Shown one piece after another: positions 11,824 through 24,894 of a DNA stretch of 64,000 nucleotides. Position numbers and translations under genes: made by a program. The notes beneath the pieces are model-generated. The model saw only the letters and a list, made by a program, of their open reading frames with translations. It ran no database searches and was not told the DNA's origin. The DNA is from Girardinichthys multiradiatus (lineage: Eukaryota; Chordata; Actinopteri; Cyprinodontiformes; Goodeidae), in the NCBI RefSeq assembly GCF_021462225.1, contig NC_061797.1, positions 34,126,147 to 34,190,146 of the forward strand, read 5' to 3'. How positions within the stretch are numbered: position 1 is the first letter of the stretch; every line of letters starts with the position of its first letter.

Positions 11824-12719
11824 AAACCAATTTAGAATATCTGTTACTGTGGTTTTACTACGAAAATGGCTCTGATAAAGATAATTTTGAGCTAATAACA
11901 ATGAAAAAAATAGTACTCCCAAACAATCAATTAAGCACTTTAGAGATGTGCTTGAACGAGTTCTGCATTTGTAGTTTTTTTATGCCTTTTTAATTAAATA
12001 TTCTTTAAATCATAAAACACATACTACGCAGCATATTATGTATCAGAAGTGAAATCAGAAAGTAAATAGGTTTACAATGTATAATATTATTAGTTCAAAG
12101 GTTCCATGTAAACAATATGTTAAATACATTCATAGAGGAGTTTCCTTTGGAGGGAGAAAAGCATGAAATGTAAGTCATGATGCAACATGATACAGTTGAC
12201 TGGAAACATAGCTCAAGTTATATCCGTTCACAACTGTGTTGCAGGAAAGAAAATGATTTATGTCTTTTGGTATGCTATGCATGTTTTACAGATGCTTTAA
12301 TTTCATATCCAAATATATTCTGGAAAGAATGATCCGTGGTCACACTTGTCCTGTTACAAATGATCAAACACAGCAGATGATACTAGATACGTGATACCCA
12401 AGACATGATACTACCAGAGCATTTATAGATTAGGATATCTGGTACATTAGATATTTTCTGCCAGGGTCCTATTCAAGTCAGAGGCGAGGTTTTCTTTCCT
12501 TTTTTTACCCACAGTACCAACCAAAGTCAAAATGTGAAATGGAGCAAAAATGGCACACATTTCCAGCAATGACATTCATTTCAAGACTGGCCTCAGAAAC
12601 ATGAGTGACATATTGGCTCTCATTATATTTTGATGAGTGTAACCCAACTGGGCTCTATTGCATGCTGTGTGGGTTGTGGCCTGTGATTAGTTACAAATAG
12701 TTCAATGGGTCATACCATT
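11824..12719. other. Spacer, nothing recognised
   Basis: AT-rich, with no ORF of note and no repeat end seen. Confidence 0.4.
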
Positions 12720-13393
12720 TGGCTCTTATCCCGAGGCCTCAGAGTTCGGACACACAACCTCAAAACCTAAGTGGCTGAGACCAGAGCATATTTATGTGTT
12801 GGAGCGATTCAGTCAAATCCCAGAGCTAGAACCTATGTGGCAAGACTTTAAAATGCTCACAGATCTAATCAGGCTGAGCCTGAGCAGTTTTGCAAAGAAG
12901 AATGGGCAAAAAGGGTGTTGAAGTGCAAAGCTGTTAGGGACATAGCCCAAAACAGCTACAGCTGTAATTGTTGTGAAATTTTGTTCTTTAAAGTATTAAC
13001 TCGGGGGAGCTAGATATAAAAAGCCACATTTGTCAGATTTTTTGTTGTAAATTTCTGTCAAAAAAAGAAACAAAAACATGTATCATTTGTCACATCACAA
13101 TTATGCACTAGTCTAGAGCAGTGTTATTCAACCTTGGTCCTCAAGGCACACTGCCTTGTATGTTTTAGATGTTTCCCTGCTTTAACACACTGTATTTAGA
13201 TGAGTGCACTCAGCAAAAACCTGTTACATCAGTTATCAACTGAAATCAGGTGTTCTGAGGCACAGAAACATCTAAAACATGTAGGGCTCTGTGCCTTGAG
13301 GACCAGGGTTGAAAAACATGGATCCAGAGCATTATCCATCCCAAACAAAAAAATTGAGGTTTGTGCAGTATCAATACTTTTGCAAGGCACTGT
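12720..13393 (+). pseudogene. Tc1-like relic, C-terminal part and 3' end
   Basis: The 3' third of a Tc1-like element of the same broad family as the copy at 56690-58590. It can be read from the region of the second catalytic Asp (around 12730-12760) through the conserved 'ttttgcaaagaagaatgggcaaa' block near 12890 and the C-terminal AVI.-type end near 12960. It finishes in the terminal repeat atcaatacttttgcaaggcactg near 13370-13391. Frameshifts and stops abound. A hAT-like MITE at 13120-13322 splits the 3' terminal repeat. The left half of the element is missing or unrecognisable. Confidence 0.65.
13120..13322. mobile_element. hAT-like MITE inside a Tc1 relic
   Basis: A ~203-bp element. Its left end (agtgttattcaaccttggtc, then ctcaaggcac) matches the reverse complement of its right end (ccatgtttttcaaccctgg, then tcctcaaggcac). 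The similarity continues inward through 'gttttagatgtttc'. The flanks tctagagc (13112-13119) and tccagagc (13323-13330) look like an 8-bp target duplication with one change, which is the hAT length. The exact edge could move by one base. It has no coding capacity. Confidence 0.7.
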
Positions 13394-13543
13394 TCAGTGT
13401 TTTGGCAGAAAGGTGGTCCAATACTAGTTGTAAGACAAAAAAATGTAAAAGAACTAATTTTCTTTCAACCTTACAAAAAGAAAACAAGGTACATTTTCGA
13501 ATTAAAATAGACATCAAAACCCATAAATATGCTAAAACAGAGG

Positions 13544-13545
<2 letters not shown>

Positions 13546-13594
<49 letters not shown>
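13546..13594. repeat. (CA)n microsatellite
   Basis: About 24 uninterrupted CA units. Open frames of poly Thr-His across it are artefacts. Confidence 0.97.
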
Positions 13595-13596
<2 letters not shown>

Positions 13597-13822
13597 CGCT
13601 ACAAAAAGCAGTCAAACTGAGCTCTCAACATGAAACCTCATGCATGCATGCACGTGTCTGTGAAGTTTGGCTGTGTCTTTCTTTGGTCCATACGGTGTTT
13701 TGTATTTGTCATAATCCCCTGTCAGCAACACTTAGGCAGGCAGACAATAGCAGATAGACAGCCAAACCCGCTTCACTCTGAGCTTGGCAGGTCAGCGTAC
13801 AAGCACCATGTTTGTACACATG

Positions 13823-14604
<782 letters not shown>

Positions 14605-14609
14605 GGGAT

Positions 14610-15439
14610 TGTCACACCCAGAGTGGCTGTGCGCATGTTTCTTTGTTTGTGCTGTGTTTTTCTCCTCCTACAGGGTGCACAGATGTTTCTCCTTGAGCCC
14701 AATTACCCGGGCTTCTTAAGGAGCTGGAACCTGGAGGGAGGCCTCAGCCCGTTGTTTCTACCAGTGTGGTAACCTGGCTATGTTCTCTGCGGTTTCCTAA
14801 GCCTGCTCTAACAGAGTTTCTTGTCCTGCCTTGCAGATCTGCTCATTCTGGTGACCGTGTCCTGGTTCCCCAATCCTGCTCTCTGTGTCATGCTCAGGCG
14901 AGTTACTAGAACAACTCCCTGCCGCACCAGCCGTGAATCTCCCTTCCTCTCCTACCTCCAGCCCTGCGTCTCTGAGACCACCTTGTGGAAACACCAGACT
15001 TTTGCTCACCCGCCTGTCCACCCTCCAATGCCATGCGCTCTGCTGAAGCACAACAACTTTGGGATCACAAGGAAAGAACACCAGCCCTGTGAACCACCGA
15101 GCCACTCCACTTGCCTCCTCCAACAAACTATCATCCACCACCAACAATAAGCTGACTTTGTTCCTGTCCCAAATAAATCTCCATAACTTCCACCGAACAA
15201 CCAATTACCTCTCCTCTCCTCTCCTCTCCTCTCCTCCTCTCCTCTCCTCCTCTCCTCTCCTCTCCTCTCCTCTCCTCTCCTCTCCTCTCCTCTCCTCTCC
15301 TCAGTGCCAGTTCAGATCCCTCTGGCCGATCCAGTCTGTATTCAAACTTATTTGTTGTATTACAAATAAACTGTTCAAGCTGCTACTCTGCTTCCGTAAT
15401 TGTTGCCCAAGCTCAGAGTTGGTAAAACTCAACATGACT
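14610..15439 (+). mobile_element. Solo LTR, gypsy-like
   Basis: An 830-bp block that opens tgtcacac and closes ...caacatgact. A perfect 5-bp repeat, gggat, flanks it at 14605-14609 and 15440-15444, the duplication size of Ty3/gypsy elements. The last base differs from the canonical ..ca end. Polyadenylation-type AATAAA motifs occur at about 15170 and 15364. No internal retroelement sequence lies beside it, so it looks like a solo LTR left by recombination between two LTRs. A CTCCT microsatellite has grown inside it. Open frames within it are not supported as genes. Confidence 0.7.
15209..15302. repeat. (CTCCT)n microsatellite in the LTR
   Basis: A pure pyrimidine tract of CTCCT units with two or three short CTC slips. 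It may form H-DNA, which is inference from composition. Confidence 0.95.
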
Positions 15440-15444
15440 GGGAT

Positions 15445-16287
15445 AAGAAGTGTGGAGTGATGGTTTGACAAGACTGAAAGCGAAATGTGAAGAACAGCCA
15501 GGAAATACAAAATAAGCATTCCCTAATGTGTTCCTGTCTTTTCTGAAAAATGGTCCCAGCGGGACAAATCCAGAAAGAGGGCACACTAACAAACACAGAA
15601 AGCGGAAACAAACATCTATTTATGGAGTGGGGGGCCAGATCCCAACTACATCTGCTAGCTGCTTTTTTTTTGACAGTTCTACTAGTTCAGCAGTTTAGGG
15701 ATAACAACTGTGTTTAAGAAGGAAACGAGAGAGGAGCAGTAGAGAAGCAAAACTTATAGAGCCCAATTAAATATCTCCTGAGAGTGATAAACTCCATCCC
15801 TTTGGATTCGGACCAGCACACAAGCCAAAATAGTAGCAGATAAAAAGCCTTTATGTTTCTAGTCCATTCTAAAAATTTGGAAAATAATTCAACAAAAATA
15901 ATCATAGAAATATAAATCCAATTCAGTTTATTTATGAACCATGAGCTCCAAACAAATAACAAATAATCATATATGTTCCAGCTTCTGGTCATAATAAAAT
16001 GCCATCAAATTCAGTTTGTAATGCCAACTGATTGCCAATTGCATTTGTCGTAGATGTTGCGCCAACCCCTTTCATTAGTTAACATGTGATGACTTATAGC
16101 ATGAAGATATGAACTTGCAGCACTTTCTGAGCTGAGCATGCATTTGGTGACTGTGGAAAGGAATTAGACTATATTTCAACAGGAGGAAACCTCCAGTAGA
16201 ACTGTGCTCATTGTAAATAGTCTATCAGATATCACTATTAAACATAAATTATACATGTTAATTTCTAATTAAATAATCATGTACATG
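15445..16287. other. Spacer, nothing recognised
   Basis: No coding potential or repeat ends seen. Confidence 0.4.
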
Positions 16288-16485
16288 TAAGGCAAGGCAA
16301 ATTTATTTATATAGCACATTTCAGTTGAAGACAATTTAAAGTGCTGTAGATGAAAAAAAGAAAAAGAGACATAATAGGAAAAATACATTATAGTGGCAAA
16401 AAGGTAATAATTAACAAACACAAATAATTAAAGAGAATAAAAATGAATATTAAAAATGATAAGATGATAAAATAAATAAATACTG

Positions 16486-16849
16486 GGCTGCACGGTGGCG
16501 CAGTTGGTAGCACTGTTGCCTTGCAGCAAGAAGGTCCTGGTTTTGATTCCCAGCCTGGGGTCTCTCTACATGGAGTTTGCATGTTCTCCCCGTGCATGCG
16601 TGGGTTCTCACCGGGTACTCCGGCTTCCTCCCACAGTCCAAAGACATGCCTCTTAGGTTAATTGGTCACTCTAAATTGCCCTTAGGTGTATGAATAAGTG
16701 TGTACATGGTTGTTTGTGTGTTGCCCTGCGATGGACTGGTGACCTGTCCAGGGTGTACCCCGCCTCCCGCCCATAGACTGCTGGAGATAGGCACCAGCTT
16801 CCCCACGACCCACTATGGAATAAGCGGTATAGAAGATGACTGACTGATG
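16486..16849 (+). mobile_element. Full-length tRNA-derived SINE with target duplication
   Basis: The best copy of the window's main SINE family. It starts ggctgcacggtggcgcagttgg. The A box tggcgcagttgg is perfect at 16496-16507, and a slightly damaged B box is at about 16539-16550. The body carries tttgcatgttctccccgtgc and ccctgcgatggactgg. The 3' end carries ggaataagcgg and a short (TGAC)n tail. The direct repeat aataaatactg flanks it at 16475-16485 and 16850-16860. It lies inside the 3' untranslated part of an L2-like LINE and is therefore younger than that LINE. Confidence 0.92.
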
Positions 16850-16904
16850 AATAAATACTGAAAATTAATGATAAAATGAAAGGAAAGTTGGACTGAAAAC
16901 TAAT

Positions 16905-17720
16905 GTTTAGATAGCACAGTCAAAGGCAAATCTAAACAGACAAGTTTTTAATCTTGATTTAAAGCATCTTAGAGTTTCAGGGCTTTTACTGTTTTCTGGG
17001 AGTTTATTCCAGATTAGTGGAGCATAACAACTAAAAGCTGCTTTTCCATGTTTGGTTGTGGGTATGCAGAGTAGATTTGAGCTAGAAGACCTGAGAGGGC
17101 ATTCAGTGATTTATAGACTAACAGAACTATTTTAAAGTCTACTCTTTGAGATACCGGGAGCCAGTGTAAGGACTTTAGAACTGGGGTGATGTGCTCTGCT
17201 TTCTTAGTTTTAGTGAGGATGGGGGCAGCAGTGTTCTGGATCAACTGCAGCTGTCTGATCGACTTTTTAGGCAGACCTGTGAAGACACCGTTGCAGTAAC
17301 CAATTCTACTAAAGACAAACGCATGAATTAGTGTTTCAAGGTCCTGCTGAGACATTAGTCCTTGGAGATGTCCTGGAGATGTTCTTTAGGTGATAAAAGG
17401 CCAACCTTGTTACTGTCTTTATGTGCCTCTGAAGGTTCAGGTCTGAGTCCATCACTCTACCCAGATTTCGAGCCTGATTGGTGGTTTCTAGTTGTATTTA
17501 CTAAGTTTAATAAGTCTTTGTGCTTTTAAATGCATTTCCTTTGGTTAAAGATAATTATTACTTTAGTTTTGTTTTGATTCAGCTGAAGAAGATTTTGGCA
17601 CATCATGCATTGATTCTTCTAAGCATTTAATCAGTGCTTGAACAGGGGTATAGTCACCTGGTGAAAGCGTAATGTATAGCTGTGTGTTGTCTGGAAAGTT
17701 ATGATAACTGAAGTTGTTGT
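16905..17720 (-). pseudogene. L2-like LINE reverse transcriptase C-terminus
   Basis: The 3' end of a LINE ORF2, read on the minus strand. A damaged YADDTQLY-type catalytic box (NFPDNTQLYI) is at about 17680-17700, and SPGDYTPVQALI follows. Then comes the open stretch 17014-17355 with LIHAFVFSRIGYCN, GLPKKSIRQLQLIQN and ITPVLKSLHWLPVS, a hallmark of CR1/L2/Rex1 reverse transcriptases. A C-terminal SRLKTCLFRFAFD ends at a stop near 16910. Several stops and frameshifts interrupt it, and the catalytic box has lost Asp residues. It is inactive. The clade within the CR1/L2 group is uncertain. Confidence 0.8.
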
Positions 17721-20700
17721 TTATTATGATTTAGTTAGGGGATCTGTTTTTAGGGCCAAGTGGAAAACACCTGACAAAAGGAATATGTTTATTATTTGAG
17801 TTAAATCTGACGTTATGATGGGCAAAGCTTTCTTAAGGAAAGCTGTGGGTAAAACATCGAGACAGCAGGAAGAAGAGTTTAGTTTCTGTATGATTTCTTC
17901 TAAGTTTTCATAGTTTTTTTGGCAAAATTGGGAAATGTTGTCAAAATCAGTTCTAGTTGGAGACAGCTTTGGTACTGGACTTGATATGGATGTGCTGACT
18001 CTCTAATCTTTGGGGTTTTTTCAGTGAAGAAGATAGCAAATTTGTTGCAGCAGGGTTATGGTAAAACAAAAGTACACCCACACAGTTCATGTTTGCATCT
18101 AAGTTCCAAAAAATAACTTAATAGGAAAACATCTAGGCCCAAATTTACAGAGATTCTCAGTCCTCTCAGACAGCTCCTGTCTTAGCCTAGAGATTCCTGG
18201 CAAGGACTCCTAGCTTAAGAGTGATTCTGTTATCTGCTGAGAGTGACTCTGAGCTAGGAACAGAAATCTATATCTTAGTGAGAAGGTGTGGTTGACCCCG
18301 TTGCTAGGTGTGATGCTGTCTTCTAAGAGCTGTGACTGGTTGTTGCAAAAAGCCCCCACACAAAAGCGCTCCTAGTAATGAAGAGAAATACATTCAGTTA
18401 CACATAGTTTAACAACAACAATAAATTAATAGAATAGTCACATGAATTATTATTTTTTTTTAAAACAAGAAAATGCCCTTCCTATAACTGAAACTATAAT
18501 TTGTTCTGTTTGATTTAGGAGTGCACTGCCCCAAGGCTCCAGGAAAGCCATGTTATTAATGCACTGATGAAGAAGGAGCAATTGATTTGCAATGGAAATT
18601 CAATGCATCAGCTGTGGCTTTTCACACATGGGATCAATCAGGCTAGTATTAGTTAAAGTGTGAGCACTGCCTGGGTTGCTTTTCATTCTTTAAAAGCAAC
18701 CCAGGTTCTGCTATTCCTCTGCAGGGTTTTGCACATACAAATTTTCTTAAACAATTGTTTTACATATACAGACAAAACTTCTAAATCCCGAATGGGTGAA
18801 GTTTTAAAGTCATAACTTCACCAGACATTTAATATTTTTGTGTACAATGTGTATGTTTTCTTCACTGTCAGGGTTGTCTCTTTTTTGGTTAAAGGTGGAA
18901 GGCATCCTCAGTTCCTTTTAAGTAAGGATCAAACTTTTTTTTTTATTATAAATGGCTGTTGCTGTTGTTTTAAGGTACTTATCATTATATAATCTTTACA
19001 CTATTAAATTACCACGTATGCCTCACTTATTGTATCTTACAAATAAATTTGCACATTTTTTTTTTAATATTTAGAATAATATAACATGGAATTTAGCTAA
19101 AGGTTTAAACTGCTTGTCAACAAATATTTTGTGCAACTTAAATTAATGTTGCTTGGCAATAATCATCATGGCCTAAATCGCTTTGTTCAAGGAGTTTACC
19201 TTCCTCTTTTTGTCCATAATCACAAAACTTTTATCAACAATTTCATTATATCATTGTTGTATATCATGTTGCACTAAAAAGTAAAAGTACTAAGTCAAAA
19301 ACCCTGTTCTTAGAGCTTTACTTGGTCATGGGTCTTATGGTCAACAGCTACCATGACCTCTACATTACCCACCCAACACCACCCTCTCAATAGAATCTGT
19401 ATTTGTGTCTTGGATGTTTCTTCAACAATCTGGCTTGAATATTAGTGGTACATACAAGGAAAAGGGGGGATAACGTAGGCAGAGCCGACAGAAGGTTAAA
19501 GGTCACAGAGAAAAATGGGAAGCAAATAAGCAACCAATTGAATAAATATGTTTGGAAAAAGGTAGATTACAGAAGGAACACAGAGGGAAAGAAGAAAAAC
19601 AGGTTGGAGGACAAGGACGGGGTGAAGTGTGTAACTCACTCCTGTCCCTATCACCCGTGCTCAGTCCTAATTTACCCAGAACAATCAATTGGATCAGGAG
19701 GCAGACACAGATAGAGGACTACCATGCAACAGGATCTACCATATACGTGCACGCACACACAAATGCACGAATACACACTCTTAGGCAGAAGGAAGACTTG
19801 CATGCAACAGGATATATTCACCACCCCCCACACACACACACTTTTATGCTGACAACAGAGAAAAAGTTTGCCGCTCATATCTGCAGCCTCTGCACTGACT
19901 TCTACTGAGCAGTCTGTATTGTGCACCAAAGTCATTGTGGCTCTGTGGGGTTACAGTGGGAGGTCAGGGCCCATGAGACACAACAAGCACAGGGGGAGCA
20001 GAACAGGAGTGAGAGAGCAGGAGGGGGGAGAAAGACAGGAGGAGAGAGCTGAGATACCACCATCAGTACGGGGTGAGCAGGAGAACGGGACAGACCGCAG
20101 ATTTCAAAAAGAGATAGGTTGTGATAACTTTGTTCCTCTATCGTGTCTTCATAGAGAGATTAATTGTCCTAACAAGTAAAGCTGTAAAAAAAAAAACAAA
20201 TCAGGCCAACTATAGTTTTTGAAAGTTTGATTCTTCCTCTGTAATAGGTGCTGTCTTCTATACATCCTTTAGAGGTCACACAAGTCGTATAAACCTGAAT
20301 AATATCTTATGCCTTACATAATACAATGATACATGTTTTGTTTGGAAATTTCTTTTCAGGTAGAATTTAGTCTTTCTGTTTGTTGTATTTTATTGTATGT
20401 TTCATCTGTTTTTAGAGACTATGATTACAAATAAGTTAATTCTTGATTAGATCAATGACTAACTCCAATAGTAACTCAGTTTAATTTGAAGTATTCAATT
20501 GTTGATTCTTAAAATAAATGTACTTGCCTCCTCATTCCTATTTAATAATATCTGATAGATTGGCACCCTGATAAGAAAGTGTTTATCCTTCCGATTGATT
20601 TTTCAATAAATATGAGACTAATCAATTTAAATGAAACAGCTGAGACTTACGGTTTCAGTATGTAAATATAGTTTACTACAGGCTATTGATTGCTACAGAC

Positions 20701-22974
20701 TTGACAGTAATTGACATTCTCTTTAAAATTTTATTACTATATAGTGGTGTGTAATTAATGATATAAATATTTTGGATAACACGCAGTTTTTACCTCTTGA
20801 TTTACTTTGATTATTCTAGCTGATTATTCTCCTTTTTCCTTTTAAATAAATCATGCTTTTGTGCACAATTTCATTCTAATAAAACATTTATAATGTTGTT
20901 GAATGAAAAAAAAGTTACTTAGCATATTAAGCATGTGGCTAGCTATAATTTCCTGTCATCTTATGATTTCATTTTCATAGGTGCTGATGTAAAAGGCCCC
21001 ATAAATTCACCAGCACATACCATGCTTGATTTATTAACTTTACGTTTATTTAGATCAGTAATACATGGCAAAGGAGGGGGTTTCAGTAGACGTACTATCA
21101 CAGCATTGATTACCTTGCATCTCATTGCCTTTACTTCCTCAGATCAAGATAAAGTTCACTCGAAGCATATATTTCTGCAGCTACATAGATCATGAATCTC
21201 AAAGCCATAAAATTGAGTGGATTAAATTTATGACTAATTTATTTGACTTATAACTAATTGGAGCAATGCTTTATTTATCCTGTAAATTATTCCCTTTGCG
21301 CCTAGCTGTTTGTGTATATATAGCGGGAGCAGACAGAGAAAGAGAGCGGTAGAGAGGACATGTGAGATCTAGACTAGACTATTTATTCTAAGGGATGACA
21401 CATTTAATTTGGGCCCTGCAAAAGAAATTAAAAGGCATCACTGTTATTAATGAAGAAGAAGCATAATGGGTATAAGCTACTCAAAAGAAACACACGTACA
21501 CACACAGACATTTGCAGACATACTGCCAACAGGGCTTAATTCAATTTATAAAGAAATTTATTTCCCCAAAATAGAGTGGTTTCACTATTCTGTTTAAATC
21601 TTAGGAATCATTCAGCTTTATCTTAAGTCAATAAGTAGATCGTGTGTAGGTTTTGTTTTTCTATGTTCCCAGTAAAGCTCCTTTGATAAGTTTTAATAAA
21701 ATACTTACAATCATTTGCACCATAGTTTTTGATGCTTTGAAGCACAAATTAATAAAATAGATATGCAAAAATGTTTCAAAAAGTACAAATTCCTTAGAAT
21801 AAAGATGTGTAAGCAAACATGAAAGTACAATGTTTTACTGCAAGGGCTGTAAGATTCAAAGTCAGGTTTCTCTTAGCCCTGCTGTATTCAAGGTTGTAAA
21901 TTGACTGAACAAAAAACAGACTATGCTCTAAGTCTTCCCTTAATTTTGTTACAGGTGCCCAATCTCTCATGCCATTAAATGTGTAGCCGGGATAGTTCTT
22001 CTATTGATTAACAAATGACAACAGCGTCAATGTGGTGCAATGTGCACTTGAGGTCAGGGAGATATTGCCTTATTTCTGCTCTCTCTTTTCTCTCCTTTAT
22101 CTTTTTTCTGACTCTCTGTCTTGCTCTCTCTTCCAGTTCTCTCTTCTATATTTCCCTAAACTCTCTTCCTTCCCTCTTCCCAAATAGATATTGAAGTTTT
22201 CTATTTAAGGCACATGCTGTTTAAGTTACTTGGGGTGGGAAGTGAAAGGCAGGCAGAGGGCCATCCATCTCGCTATCCACCTGCTGACATCTTTAAATGC
22301 TATTGACACCTACTGCCAGCATTAACATGCAAAACTGCACTGCATGTTTGATTTCATTAGCTCATTGTGCACAGGGTTTTCCTTTGCCCTGCTGGTGGGA
22401 TTCTGGCTGCAAATACTGGATTGGATGCAGAATTGGCACATTTTCTAACTTGTCAGTAAACTGCATTTTCAACACTGATTGGACAAGCAGTATAGACATT
22501 ACTTTGAGTATATCTAATAAACAATGTCCTTAAACATGGCAGCACCTTTGTCATTTTGTGAAAAAAATTTGTGAAATATGACAAAGGCTTCATTTTTCAT
22601 GTGAGGCTTCATTTTGGCAGAAAGGTGACAATGTTAAAAAATTGGACTAGTGTAGAATAAATAAAAAAATATTTTTATTTGTATTCAGCTATAGGTTGCC
22701 ATCAAAAAGATTTGTGATCTTAGAAAACAACAGCATATGATTATATAATGAATAACTGAAGCATGTTAATGACATAATGACAATTTTTGAGACAGCAATT
22801 AGAAACTTGAATGTTCAATCAATAAGAACCAATGCAGGCAGTTAACAATAAACTACAGTTGCACAGTGATGTTATGTTGAGACCTTGTTGTGTCAAAGCA
22901 TAAAGGTTTGAGGCAACAATGGGTCAGATTTGTTGCTATTCAAACTTCTTTTATCTTCTTTTTTCTTCTGTGTC
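17721..22974. other. Long unique AT-rich region
   Basis: There is no supported gene in more than 5 kb. Items seen: a possible degraded DNA-transposon patch at 18130-18370 with a repeated tgactctgagctagg/gactcctagcttaag motif, a strong hairpin at 18670-18705, and CT-rich sequence at 22070-22180. AT-rich blocks at 20440-21320 and 22270-22540 are dense in homeodomain-type TAATTA and ATTGAT motifs. Those last blocks are candidates for conserved non-coding DNA only. Confidence 0.4.
18670..18705. repeat. Perfect 14-bp inverted repeat (hairpin)
   Basis: cctgggttgctttt at 18670-18683 is exactly complementary to aaaagcaacccagg at 18692-18705, with an 8-base loop. It is too short for a normal pre-miRNA. 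It could be the middle of a folded-back MITE. Confidence 0.85.
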
Positions 22975-23065
22975 TGTTAGTACTGCAATCGACTGGCAAC
23001 CTGTCCAGGGTATACTGCCTCTGGTCGCCTGCTGATTGCTGGGGTATGGTTCAGCTTATGAACAG
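22975..23065 (+). mobile_element. SINE 3' fragment
   Basis: About 80 bp resembling the main SINE family: ctgcaatcgactggcaacctgtccagggtatac, then gctgattgctggggta. Both ends are lost, and divergence is high. Confidence 0.6.
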
Positions 23066-23779
23066 GACCCTGAAAAGTAATGCAATACAGTAAAAGTGTA
23101 TTTGCACCTCAAAAAGTTATTTTGTGTTTGTTTTGTCAACCCTTTAACATCAAACAAACATTCACATCAGACAAAGACAACCTGAAAAATCACAACAAGC
23201 AATTTTTAAGTGATGAATTTGTTTAGGGAAAAAGCTATTCAAACCTACCTGACCCTATGTAAAAAAGTAAATTCTCAAGTTTTCAGTCTTTGATTAACTG
23301 TTATTATTCATTTTGTTTGGTTCAATTTCACTTGTCACACCTATGCCTGATTACAGCCAAAGCTGTAGAAACAAATGATGACTTAAATAGAACCCGTTTC
23401 ACAGCATGATGTAGACTAAAAGTTCTAAAAAAGCAACTTATCATGCCTTGATCAAATAAAATTTCAAGAACTGATGAGAAAATCTGCAATGGGTTATAAA
23501 GTGATTCTCCCTCCCATCCAATAAAAATGTTTTTATTGGATTGGAAACATTTAAGTGTGAAGGCAAAAACCATATGTGTTGTGAACCCCATAACTAGAGG
23601 ACAATGTTAAAAGTTACAGAATGGCAAACCTGTGAGTTCATGTAAAGTAGACAGAAGTAGGTAAAGTAAAAATGAATAACCTATTAAAACTGAGACCAGA
23701 CAAATAAGGTAGCAGACTCAGGTGAATTCACAAAGCTTTTTCTGTGGTTCTAAATGCTTTAGCTGTGAAACCACACAAA
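23066..23779. other. Spacer, nothing recognised
   Basis: AT-rich with no supported feature. Confidence 0.4.
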
Positions 23780-24370
23780 GAAAGATTAATCTTAGAATAG
23801 AGCTTGTAGCAATTATCATCAATTGATGCGGCAGCATAGTCCATTTGCTGAAATGTCATTGCAGCAACTCAAAATGGTACTCAGTAGTTTGTATGGCTCC
23901 CATGTGCTTGAATGCATGGCTGACAACATCAGGGCATGCTCCTCATGAAATGACGGATGATGTCCTGGGATATCCCCTCCCAAATCCTGACTAGGGCATC
24001 TCTGAGCTCCTGGACAGTCTGAGATGAGCACAGGGCCTACTAGTCTACGTCAGGCCCTAAGGCCACCCTCATGAAGTCTGTTTCTAATAGTTCAGTTAGA
24101 GATATTCACGTTGGCGGCCCAGTGGAGGTCACTTTCTAGGGCTCTGGCAGTACTCATCATGTTCATCCTTGCATAAAAGACTGCATGTCTCCTGGACTTG
24201 CTCTTGAGGTTGAGCTGGGAGACACTGTGAACCTATAGACAATGCCACATATTGATGTGCCATCCTGGTCGAGTTAGGCTGCCTGTGCAACCTCTGTAGG
24301 GTCCAGGGATTGACTCATGCTGAGTCTGAGCCTGGTCAAATGCAAAACTACTGAAAAGCAGTCAAAAAAT
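23780..24370 (-). pseudogene. Tc1-like transposase relic with central deletion
   Basis: Read on the minus strand, the start near 24320 encodes SLDPTEVAQ and DGTSI, the N-terminal helix-turn-helix region of a fish Tc1/IS630-type family. The sequence decays through about 24060, then jumps to the C-terminal part: TVQELRDALV.IWE, QDIIRHFMRSMP and IQAHGSHTNY, at 24030-23880. The central catalytic portion is absent and several stops are present. I did not identify the terminal repeats with certainty. Dead copy. Confidence 0.7.
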
Positions 24371-24380
24371 TGAGGATGGA

Positions 24381-24392
24381 ATATACATATAC

Positions 24393-24459
<67 letters not shown>
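24381..24459. repeat. (AT)n microsatellite
   Basis: An AT-dinucleotide tract with a few AC interruptions on its left side, next to the Tc1 relic. Confidence 0.95.
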
Positions 24460-24462
<3 letters not shown>

Positions 24463-24894
24463 TACAGTATTGTTGGAAACATGTATAAAAATTATAATTG
24501 TTTAGCTTAAACAAGGTTTATGTTTGACTTTCTACTATAGTGAAGATGATTCCTGTGATTGGTTTTAGTGTGGACAAAGGGAGTGGGAAGTTAAGGAATG
24601 TGGTCTGGAGTGGATCACTCTCTGGACATGACATGCTCATACCATATTTGGGAATAACTACTTTTTATGTTGAAATCTTTGTAAGGATTGGCTCAACAAA
24701 TTCTCACTTTTTGCTTGTAAGAATGTGAGTTGTAAATAAAAGGATGGTGCAAGAATTTATTCTTTGTGAGAAGGAAGTCGCTGTTTGGCAGAGGACCAGC
24801 TCACCCTTGCAAGTCAAACTTACTTGGTTCAACTTGTGCCTTATTTTACACGTGTCTGTGTTTATCAGCTTTCTAACTCTAACAAGTATATAAA

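Larger units (their letters stand above)
16288..17720 (-). mobile_element. L2-like LINE 3' end, split by a SINE
   Basis: The 3' portion of a CR1/L2-group LINE on the minus strand. The tail, typical of fish copies (aatttatttatatagcac on the plus strand), lies at 16295-16330. The 3' untranslated part continues to about 16475, is interrupted by the SINE at 16486-16849, and resumes at 16861. The RT C-terminus is at 16905-17720. The 5' part is missing beyond about 17720, as expected for a 5'-truncated LINE. Confidence 0.75.

Noticed and set aside
14797..15204. 135-codon minus-strand frame
   Set aside because: It lies within the solo LTR and has no domain.
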